In this document: one piece after another, positions 26,601-32,611 of the stretch
Numbering within the stretch: position 1 is the first letter of the stretch
Layout of the letters: every line of letters starts with the position of its first letter
Program-made: the position numbers and the translations under genes
Notes under the pieces: generated by a model
Database searches by the model: none
What the model was told of the DNA's origin: nothing
The model's input: the letters and a program-made list of their open reading frames with translations, nothing else
From: JAABVY01 sp964496505
GTDB taxonomy: Bacteria > Zixibacteria > MSB-5A5 > JAABVY01
Direction: 5' to 3'
Length of the DNA stretch: 32,611 nt
Assembly: GCA_964496505.1 (NCBI GenBank)
Contig: CAZBZV010000047.1
Location: 1 to 32,611 of the forward strand

Positions 26601-27311
26601 TTAGGCCTTTTCGCCCCAGATAGCCAGGCCTTTGGCCCAAGCAATCCCGGTCTCGGATAAACGCATTTTAAGATCGATTCCGGTTTGATAGAGATCTTTA
26701 TACTCCGGCTTATTTTCGATTCTTGATAGATAGTCATCTGTTGCAGTCAATAAGTACGACATGGTTTCCTTATCTCCGGACAGGTCTTTATCTTCGTTAT
26801 ATTCCATTATTTCCAGATTTTTCAGCCCGAGATTTTCGACCATATCGATTAGTTCCTGTCGCTTGAATGTATGATAGTGCGGAATGTCCGAAATCCTGTC
26901 TACATCAGCCCACCAGTGATGCAGGAGAACATGAGTCATTTGCAGATCGCTTTGATTATCGCCGTACATTTCGGATACAAGCAGAAGGCCTCCCGGCTTA
27001 AGGACTCTGCGCATTTCATGCAGCGCTTTCTGCGGATCGTCGATATGATGCAATGAATTCACTACGGCGCTCAGATCGAATTGATTGTCGTCGAATTCAA
27101 GATTTTCCGCACGCATTTGCTCAAAGCTGAATCTATCATCATCGAACTGTTCGCAAGCCTGCTTCAGATTCTTTTCAGAAAAATCGATTCCTATCGCTTT
27201 CTCGCAGCAGTTTACATTGTCGATCAGGTATTTCAAGGAAGATCCTCTGCCTGCAGCCACATCGAGTATTTTTCCACTAATATTAGAAAGTCTTTTTTCG
27301 AGTTTATCCAT
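26601..27311 (-). CDS. Class I SAM-dependent methyltransferase
   Basis: 236 residues from the ATG at 27311, which follows GGAG by seven bases; an upstream TTG at 27338 would also read in frame but lacks a ribosome site. The Rossmann methyltransferase motifs are clear: motif I ILDVAAGRGSSLKYL (near 15-29), the acidic end of strand 2 AIGIDFSEKN (near 39-48), motif II-III around QFDLSAVVNSLHHIDDP, and motif post-III LHEMRRVLKPGGLLLVSEMYGD. This layout matches the UbiE/Methyltransf_11 group acting on small molecules. The substrate cannot be inferred. The downstream side (26453-26600) leads to the efflux operon and shows no terminator. Confidence 0.85.
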   Translation of the reverse strand: MDKLEKRLSNISGKILDVAAGRGSSLKYLIDNVNCCEKAIGIDFSEKNLKQACEQFDDDRFSFEQMRAENLEFDDNQFDLSAVVNSLHHIDDPQKALHEMRRVLKPGGLLLVSEMYGDNQSDLQMTHVLLHHWWADVDRISDIPHYHTFKRQELIDMVENLGLKNLEIMEYNEDKDLSGDKETMSYLLTATDDYLSRIENKPEYKDLYQTGIDLKMRLSETGIAWAKGLAIWGEKA

Positions 27312-27377
27312 TTGCCATCTCCATTGCGAATAAGTCAATTAATATGAATACGAGTGAATGGCTAATAAGATTCAGAT

Positions 27378-27403
27378 AGATTCTTCGCTTCGCTCAGAAT
27401 GAC
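27378..27403. repeat. REP-like imperfect palindrome
   Basis: AGATTCTTCGCTTCGCTCAG followed by AATGAC carries ATTCT (27380-27384) and AGAAT (27396-27400) around a GC-TTC-GC core. Closely similar elements (GTCATTCTGAGCGAAGCGAAG) are common in intergenic DNA of many uncultured bacterial genomes; one copy is seen in this window. Confidence 0.4.
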
Positions 27404-27440
27404 TATTGACCCGTTCATTTAATCTTATACCGTAAGAAAT

Positions 27441-27468
27441 AAAAAGGCATGCATTTGTGCATGCCTTT
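27441..27468 (-). terminator. Rho-independent terminator of the CsgG-family gene
   Basis: AAAGGCATGCA (27443-27453) and TGCATGCCTTT (27458-27468) form a perfect 11-base stem with a four-base loop. Read on the minus strand it is followed by a T-run (27441-27445), just after the stop codon at 27489. Confidence 0.8.
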
Positions 27469-27488
27469 GAATCTCATTATTTGTCTTT

Positions 27489-28421
27489 TTATTCTTTTAC
27501 AGAAACCACAACATCGCTTTCCTGAAATCCCGATCCTGAAACCGGCACTACTGTGGTAATACCCTCATCGACTTCGGAGGCCTCGACCACTCCGATATCA
27601 TCATAGAGGACCTTAAGCACTTCGCCGGTCTTGGGATGCTTGACTTCTTTTTTAAATCGTTTGACCTCGAATTTCATCCCCGGTTTGATACCGATCTCCT
27701 TTCCGGCATCTATAAACATAAGGTCATCGGCCACAATCAGTATTCCCGACCAGGGCTCGGAACCGGCCTGCTTGTCGAGTTTTTCGACAATCTGATTGAT
27801 TACCTTGCGTGTAGCTTTGCCGACAACGTGATCGTCAAATGTGTTTACATCACCGAATGTGAATTTATCCGTAGCCAGCCCCAGCGACCTCGATTTCTCC
27901 TCGGCTGCCAGTGCTTCCGCGGTGATTACCTCGCCGGTGCCGATATGAATTATTCTGAGATCAACTCCGACCCGGCCGTTATATTCAGTCAGGCTTCCGC
28001 CCTTGAGAAACGAACCGGAGATACTTCCCCCGATCTCTTTTTCTTTGTAGCCGAATTCGGTTATGGCCGCTTTTATCAGGTAATCGCCGATTTGCAGCTT
28101 TTTCGAGGCTTCCACGCCCGGGTTGGCGAGATCTGATTCAGAAAGCCCTTTCTCATTCAGAATCTCATCCAATGCGGCACGTTCGTATACTTTAAATTTG
28201 CCCGATTTAACCAGAGAGGTTATCAGCATATCGGCCATGCCCTTACCGGGAGGGACACCGTGGTACCAGTTGTGGGATGATTTATCCTCGAAACTGCCCA
28301 CAATCACCCGCTTCTTTATCCCCACACCATCATCGGCTGTAAGACCGGATGCGATGAAAAGAGAGGCGAGCAGCACCACTGTTATCCCCGCAATCCGAAA
28401 AGTCCTCAAGTCCTTTAACAT
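27489..28421 (-). CDS. CsgG/HfaB family protein with FlgT-like C-terminal domain
   Basis: 310 residues. An N-terminal export signal (RIAGITVVLLASLFIASGLTA) is followed by the CsgG domain, residues ~38-220: KKRVIVGSFEDKS, GKGMADMLITSLVKSGKFKVYERAALDEILNE (read in parts), DYLIKAAITEFGY, VGVDLRIIHIGTGEVI and NQIVEKLD. Residues ~225-310 (LIVADDLMFIDAGKEIGIKPG, then HPKTGEVLKVLYDDIGVVEASEV) resemble the C-terminal domain of flagellar FlgT. CsgG forms a nine-fold outer-membrane channel for curli, but that protein is a lipoprotein and this one has no lipobox cysteine, and no curli subunits lie nearby. Homologues with this architecture occur in many bacteria without curli and are thought to be envelope proteins of other roles. 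AAAGGAGGAG precedes the ATG. Confidence 0.85.
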   Translation of the reverse strand: MLKDLRTFRIAGITVVLLASLFIASGLTADDGVGIKKRVIVGSFEDKSSHNWYHGVPPGKGMADMLITSLVKSGKFKVYERAALDEILNEKGLSESDLANPGVEASKKLQIGDYLIKAAITEFGYKEKEIGGSISGSFLKGGSLTEYNGRVGVDLRIIHIGTGEVITAEALAAEEKSRSLGLATDKFTFGDVNTFDDHVVGKATRKVINQIVEKLDKQAGSEPWSGILIVADDLMFIDAGKEIGIKPGMKFEVKRFKKEVKHPKTGEVLKVLYDDIGVVEASEVDEGITTVVPVSGSGFQESDVVVSVKE

Positions 28422-28805
28422 CTCTCCTCCTTTAATTATATTTACAGGTCATTCAAATCAGATTTCAAATACTCATAATACCTGCCAGAAACAGGGATTT
28501 AAAGCCGGATTGAGTATGCTCTATTTTCTGGATCAGTAATAATTAAAAAAAGTTGAAGATTAAAACAAGCATTTACTTGGAAATATCTGTGTTTGAGTCC
28601 TTTCATCTAAAAAGTCATTTCAAGCAATAATTGAAGTCGGATTTGATTCAGATCAAGGAAATCTTTTGTCTGTTGACCGAAATTCAAAAAAACTATATAT
28701 TTGGAGCAGTTGATGGCATTTGATTTTTTCTAAAAAGTGAGGGCATTGATTGTGATAGATTTTCAAAAAGATTATATCCAATATATATATCGGGAGGAGT
28801 AAGAG
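28422..28805. other. Divergent regulatory region of the CsgG-family gene and the cytochrome operon
   Basis: This 384-base gap separates divergent genes. The main signal is the FNR-type palindrome at 28643-28656. Downstream of it is an AT-rich run, aactatatat (28691-28700), that may contain the -10 region, and a strong ribosome site GGGAGGAG (28792-28799). A weaker FNR-like element TTGAC-N5-TTCAA lies at 28673-28687. I see no RNA gene or small coding frame with a ribosome site. Confidence 0.55.
28643..28656. promoter_or_regulatory. FNR/CRP-family binding site upstream of the cytochrome operon
   Basis: TTGATTCAGATCAA matches the FNR consensus TTGAT-N4-ATCAA in all ten defined positions. It is centred at 28649.5, about 156 bases before the cytochrome start codon, and about 45 bases before the AT-rich tatata at 28694-28699. 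That spacing suits activation from the class I or class II distance. FNR, DNR/NnrR and related regulators share this half-site, so the signal could be low oxygen or nitrogen oxides. Confidence 0.6.
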
Positions 28806-30131
28806 GTGAAAAATATTATTATCGCATCCGCTTTAATATGCATCTTTATATTTAGTGTCAGCCAGGCGGTCGATCCTGAAGTTGCGGGCAAGTGCATGAC
28901 CTGTCACAAGGAAAAATCACCGGGGCTTTATAAGCAATGGTATACCTCGGCTCATGGCATCCATAAAGTCGTCTGCTTGGACTGCCATGGTGCAAAAAAG
29001 GGTGAACCGGATGCATACATGCATGAAGGTGCTTTGATTGCTACGCTGGTAACTCCCAAAGACTGCGGGGCCTGCCACAAGAAGGAGGCCGAGGAAGTAA
29101 GCAACTCCTATCATGCCACCGCCGGCCTGATTCTGGAATCGAATGATGCCTATCTGGCGCATGTTGCCGCAGGGCATCCGGTCGCGATTTTGGGCTGTGA
29201 GAGTTGTCATGGGGCTAAAATGGTTATTGATGAAGATGAGTATAATAAACTGTCGAAGGAATGCTGGCCTAATTCTGGGATTGGCAGGTTAAATCCGGAC
29301 GGCTCCAAAGGCTCCTGCAATGCCTGTCATACCAGGCATTCCTTCTCAAAAGCTCAGGCGAGGCAGCCGGAAGCCTGCTCCAAATGCCATCTGGGGCCGG
29401 ATCATCCCCAGAAAGAGGTCTATGAGGAATCGAAACATGGCAATACCTATTATACCAATGTCGAGAAGATGAATCTCGAGTCGGATAAATGGGTCGTGGG
29501 CGAGGATTACTATGTTGCTCCGACTTGTGCCACCTGCCATATGTCCGCGACTAAAAATCAGGAATTAAGCCATGATGTGGGCTTGCGCATTAGCTGGACT
29601 TTGCGCCCTCCAATTTCAAAGAAAAAAGATAACTGGCAGGCCAAACGTGCCAATATGAAGGATGTTTGCAAGTCCTGCCACGGCTCGGCTTTTGCCGACG
29701 GGCACTATTACCAGTTCGATGCGGTTGTCAGGCTTTATAACGACAAATTTATAGTACCCGCCAGGGCTATACTGGATATGGTACATGAGAAGGATTTGAC
29801 CGAGTACCCTGCCAGTTTCGCCAATGAGATCGAATGGGTCTACTGGGAGCTCTGGCATCATGAGGGACGACGTGCTCGTCATGGCGCCTCTATGATGGGG
29901 CCGGATTATACCTGGTGGCACGGTATGTACGAGGTTGCCAAACATTTCTACTTCAAGATGCTTCCGGAGGCCAGGAAATTCGAGGATCCCGAGATAAATG
30001 CCTTTATCGACAGTCTGATAACAAACGATCCCATGCACTCATGGCTTACAGTAGAGACCGGGGAGCTGAAGGAGAGGATTCAGTCGGGCGAGATGCAAAA
30101 GATTTACAAGGGATACTTCGAAGAGAAATAG
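28806..30131 (+). CDS. Octaheme c-type cytochrome of the hydroxylamine oxidoreductase (HAO) family
   Basis: 441 residues with a signal peptide (MKNIIIASALICIFIFSVSQA), so periplasmic. Eight CxxCH haem sites begin at C30, C57, C87, C131, C171, C191, C241 and C288, matching the octaheme HAO fold; all end in histidine, unlike nitrite reductases with a CxxCK site. The C-terminal 150 residues carry no haem and include the conserved-looking YYQFDAVVRLYNDKF, WVYWELWHHEGRRARHG and MMGPDYTWWHGMYEV, the helical region that packs over the haems in HAO proteins. Family members oxidise hydroxylamine or hydrazine, or reduce nitrite to ammonium (the HaoA type of Campylobacterota). I cannot place the cross-linking tyrosine that separates oxidising from reducing forms. 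The membrane cytochrome gene follows 9 bases later, which favours the reductive role. GTG start, with GGGAGGAG 6 bases before. Confidence 0.85.
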   Translation: MKNIIIASALICIFIFSVSQAVDPEVAGKCMTCHKEKSPGLYKQWYTSAHGIHKVVCLDCHGAKKGEPDAYMHEGALIATLVTPKDCGACHKKEAEEVSNSYHATAGLILESNDAYLAHVAAGHPVAILGCESCHGAKMVIDEDEYNKLSKECWPNSGIGRLNPDGSKGSCNACHTRHSFSKAQARQPEACSKCHLGPDHPQKEVYEESKHGNTYYTNVEKMNLESDKWVVGEDYYVAPTCATCHMSATKNQELSHDVGLRISWTLRPPISKKKDNWQAKRANMKDVCKSCHGSAFADGHYYQFDAVVRLYNDKFIVPARAILDMVHEKDLTEYPASFANEIEWVYWELWHHEGRRARHGASMMGPDYTWWHGMYEVAKHFYFKMLPEARKFEDPEINAFIDSLITNDPMHSWLTVETGELKERIQSGEMQKIYKGYFEEK

Positions 30132-30140
30132 AGGCCGGCC

Positions 30141-31637
30141 TTGTTTAGCAGATATAAAAATTTCATCCGCGGTGTTTCAGTAAACAAAATCGGTCTGGCC
30201 GGGGTTGTCCTGACCACCTCCTCCTTTGTCACATTCGTATTTCTCGAGCTTATCCGGATTCTGGGATTTATTACCAATGCCTATGTCGGTTTGGTAAACT
30301 ACATGGTCTTTCCGGCTATTTTTATAGTCGGATTGATCCTGATTCCAATCGGCTGGCGCAGGCGCAAGAAGCAGACCGGTAAATCGACCCAGGAACTTCT
30401 GCAGGAGCAGTTCGAAAAGGAAGAGACCGAGGGAAAATTTCTGGGCTCGCGAATATTCAGGACGATTGCAATCTTTACTATCATAAATATAGCTTTTCTG
30501 GGCGTGCTTTCCAGCCGCATGCTGCATTTTATGGATGAGCCGCATTTCTGCGGCACCGCCTGCCATACGGTTATGAATCCGGAATGGGTGACCTACCAGG
30601 CCTCACCGCATGCACGCGTTAAATGTGTGGAATGTCATGTGGGTGAGGGGGTGGATGCTTTGGTGGATGCCAAGCTAAACGGTCTCTGGCAGATTATCTC
30701 GCTTACCTTCAGTCTTTACGAACAGCCGATCCCGACACCGGTACATCAGCTTCGACCCGCACGTGAAACCTGCGAGAAATGCCACTGGCCGGATAAATTC
30801 TACGGCCAGAGGCTGAAAACAATCGTAAATTATAAGAAAGACAGCCTCTCAACTCCTGAGTTCACGACTTTAAGCCTCAAGATAGACGTAGGCGAGGGAG
30901 ATGTGCGCAGAGGAATCCACTGGCATATCGCAGAGGAGAATGAAATCCGGTATGCCTCGGTTGATGATGAGCGCGAGGAGATGATCTGGGTCGATGTCAG
31001 GCAGTCCGACGGCTCATTCAAGAGATATCAGAATATCGAATTGGTTAAGGAACATGAGGATGAGTTCGAAAGCGTGAGAGTTCTGGACTGTGTCGACTGC
31101 CATAACCGCGCTACACATATATACGAACAGCCCGAAAAGGCGCTTAACGAGCGAATCAGAAAAGGACTAATAGACCGTTCCATACCGTTTATAAAAAAGG
31201 TGGGACTGGGTGCAATCCTGCCGATTTATAACGATACCGCTCAGGCCAGGGAAGAGATAGCCAACCATGTGCGCGGATTCTATCAGCGAAAATATCCCGA
31301 GATATTCCGGCAGAATTTCGAGGAGATAGATTCAGCCATAGCGGTTCTTCAAAGCATATATGCGCGTAATATTCATCCTTACATGAATATCAGATGGAAC
31401 AGTTATCCCAGCAATATCGGACATCGGGGAGACGGCGGATGTTTCCGCTGTCATAATCCCAATCTTGTCGATGCCAAGGGTATCAGTATTTCCGATGACT
31501 GTACACTGTGTCATTCGATTGCGGCTTATGACGGCAGCGATCCGTATGAGTACCTGGAACCTGTGGACACATCCAGCCAGGACTATATCATCCACCAGTA
31601 CTTAAAAAACGAATTCCTGAAATCGGCAAATAAGTAG
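30141..31637 (+). CDS. Three-helix NapC/NirT-type multihaem cytochrome, predicted quinol dehydrogenase
   Basis: 498 residues starting with TTG at 30141 (GAGG six bases before). Three membrane helices lie near 16-40, 50-71 and 106-125. The periplasmic part has haem sites CVECH (162), CEKCH (211), CVDCH (317), CFRCH (434) and CTLCH (454), plus a first site CGTACH (C137-C141-H142), a C-x3-CH form. HFCGTACHTVMNPEW and ASPHARVKCVECHVG are the NapC/NirT-NrfH signature around haems 1-2, with a methionine after haem 1 as in NrfH. Length, three helices and haem layout resemble ImcH of Geobacter, an inner-membrane cytochrome that takes electrons from menaquinol. With the octaheme protein encoded just upstream, it probably passes quinol electrons to that partner. 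An HaoC-like role is the close alternative. Confidence 0.85.
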   Translation: MFSRYKNFIRGVSVNKIGLAGVVLTTSSFVTFVFLELIRILGFITNAYVGLVNYMVFPAIFIVGLILIPIGWRRRKKQTGKSTQELLQEQFEKEETEGKFLGSRIFRTIAIFTIINIAFLGVLSSRMLHFMDEPHFCGTACHTVMNPEWVTYQASPHARVKCVECHVGEGVDALVDAKLNGLWQIISLTFSLYEQPIPTPVHQLRPARETCEKCHWPDKFYGQRLKTIVNYKKDSLSTPEFTTLSLKIDVGEGDVRRGIHWHIAEENEIRYASVDDEREEMIWVDVRQSDGSFKRYQNIELVKEHEDEFESVRVLDCVDCHNRATHIYEQPEKALNERIRKGLIDRSIPFIKKVGLGAILPIYNDTAQAREEIANHVRGFYQRKYPEIFRQNFEEIDSAIAVLQSIYARNIHPYMNIRWNSYPSNIGHRGDGGCFRCHNPNLVDAKGISISDDCTLCHSIAAYDGSDPYEYLEPVDTSSQDYIIHQYLKNEFLKSANK

Positions 31638-31650
31638 AATATGCATAAAC

Positions 31651-31684
31651 AAAAAAGGCAGCCAATTTTGACTGCCTTTTTTTT
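31651..31684 (+). terminator. Rho-independent terminator of the cytochrome operon
   Basis: A-run and GGCAG (31657-31661) pair with CTGCC (31672-31676) followed by eight T. The A-run on the left means it can also act on minus-strand transcripts of the PEP-CTERM gene. Confidence 0.8.
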
Positions 31685-31706
31685 CGCTCAAAGATTTATT
31701 TTAATC

Positions 31707-32372
31707 TTATTTCTTACGTCTGCGGATAATTCCGGCACCTGCAAGACCAAGACCCAGCAGAACCATGGTGGTCGGTTCCGGAACTGCGGTTATGCCAACG
31801 ACCATATCGTTATGGTCCTGGTTGCCGTTAGTTACATGATCGTCATCGATGAATAGCAGGGCATCCCACATTCCGGTAAATTCCAGGCCGTCGAACTCAT
31901 AGTTATGAACAGCTCCTCCAAGACCGTCATAGCCGCGGAACCACTGGTAATCCGAACCCGGGGGATCAGGCAATGTCAATGAGCGCTGGGAAAACAGCAT
32001 GACATCATCGCCATTGAAAGATCCGTCGTCGTCCAGATCGTTAAACAGGTACAGACCGACCTGTGAGGACATACCGAAATCAACGACCTTGCTGGTTCCT
32101 ACACCATCATTGTCGTCGAAAATACTGGTAGTCATGTTGCCCACGCCAAGATCTGTGTAATAGCCGAATGTGTTTTTGTCGGCATGCGGGGTCTCTTCAT
32201 ATAACAGATCAAACTCTACCATCTGAGTCAACGGGGTTAAAGTGAGATCATCATTGGGACCCTGGGCCGGAGTCTGCAAAACGCCGTCGGCATAGAGGTC
32301 CGGAAGCGCCATTGCCGAACTCGAAATTAATCCGATCGATAAAACGATTGCAAGCATAAGCTTCAATCTCAT
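31707..32372 (-). CDS. PEP-CTERM sorting domain protein
   Basis: 221 residues. A signal peptide (MRLKLMLAIVLSIGLISSSAMA) is followed by a beta-rich body of unknown fold with one calcium-loop-like stretch, DLDDDGSFNGDDVML (near 117-131). The last 25 residues (197-221) are a textbook PEP-CTERM signal: VPEPTTMVLLGLGLAG, the end of a membrane helix, and RRRKK. Such proteins are recognised by an exosortase (EpsH/XrtA type), cut at the PEP motif and released or attached to exopolysaccharide. No exosortase gene is in the window. A strong ribosome site AAAAGGAGG lies upstream of the ATG. The region upstream (32373-32611) holds nothing else that I can identify. Confidence 0.9.
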   Translation of the reverse strand: MRLKLMLAIVLSIGLISSSAMALPDLYADGVLQTPAQGPNDDLTLTPLTQMVEFDLLYEETPHADKNTFGYYTDLGVGNMTTSIFDDNDGVGTSKVVDFGMSSQVGLYLFNDLDDDGSFNGDDVMLFSQRSLTLPDPPGSDYQWFRGYDGLGGAVHNYEFDGLEFTGMWDALLFIDDDHVTNGNQDHNDMVVGITAVPEPTTMVLLGLGLAGAGIIRRRKK

Positions 32373-32611
32373 TGTAAAAAATCCTCCTTTTTTAGTTCAT
32401 CGATTGTTTTTCTTACATCCGGTTATTACAACAAACATCATGCCAATAACGCCTATCTTGTTGTAGTGCAATGCCTTACGATGAATGTATTGTTTTAATC
32501 AGGATAAACCTTGTCGGTATTACTTGACAGTAATATATATCCAGAATTGTTTAAATTCAATTAGTTTGTTGGATTACAAGGGTTTATGAGCATAATCGGC
32601 AGGTGTCGAGA

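Noticed and set aside
27489..28421. Curli secretion channel
   Set aside because: No CsgA/CsgB-type repeats, no CsgE/CsgF and no lipobox, so I keep the broader CsgG-family name.
28673..28687. Second FNR-like site TTGAC-N5-TTCAA
   Set aside because: Spacer is five bases and the right half-site deviates, so it does not fit the FNR consensus.

Overview
The window looks like a chromosomal segment from an uncultured Gram-negative bacterium of the FCB (Fibrobacterota-Chlorobiota-Bacteroidota) neighbourhood. Candidate division Zixibacteria or a close relative is the best guess. The grounds are large secreted proteins ending in dockerin-type repeats (NISDAVxIINYIF), a subtilase with a C-terminal domain of the NYPNPFNPST (type IX secretion-like) kind, a PEP-CTERM protein, outer-membrane proteins and lipoproteins, and frequent TTG/GTG starts behind strong GGAGG sites. 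This placement is inferred from protein style; there is no rRNA or tRNA in the window to confirm it.

Layout. 1-4884 (minus): three secreted proteins, namely a right-handed beta-helix protein cut by the left edge, a cohesin-like/dockerin protein, and a BNR-like/thrombospondin-type-3/dockerin protein. 5179-8092 (plus): a predicted outer-membrane barrel, a YihY/BrkB membrane protein and a small DUF378 membrane protein, with two good terminators. 8093-11748: a DUF523-DUF1722 protein (RudS/TudS-like desulfidase candidate), a Nudix hydrolase coupled to an AGCS sodium:amino-acid symporter, a DUF2892 membrane protein and a DUF4136 lipoprotein. 11967-14253 (plus): an exported bleomycin-hydrolase-like C1 peptidase followed 7 bases later by an exported metallo-beta-lactamase-fold hydrolase. 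14260-16962 (minus): a dockerin-bearing subtilase. 17273-18106 (plus): a VOC-nitroreductase fusion. 18128-21892 (minus): a second subtilase with FG-GAP-like repeats and a sorting-type C-terminus. 22049-26383 (minus): an RND efflux pump and its adaptor. 26601-28421 (minus): a methyltransferase and a CsgG-family protein. 28806-31637 (plus): a two-gene respiratory operon with an octaheme HAO-like cytochrome c and a three-helix NapC/NirT-type cytochrome. 31707-32372 (minus): a PEP-CTERM protein.

How it fits together. Two themes stand out. One is the cell surface: at least four C-terminal or N-terminal localisation signals (dockerin with a terminal cysteine, NYPNPFNP-type domain, PEP-CTERM, lipobox) occur on neighbouring proteins. 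The other is anaerobic respiration: the cytochrome pair has a perfect FNR-type palindrome (TTGAT-N4-ATCAA, 28643-28656) upstream and a strong terminator downstream. It is best read as a membrane quinol dehydrogenase feeding a periplasmic octaheme reductase or oxidase of nitrogen compounds. No mobile element, CRISPR array, integrase or RNA gene was found.
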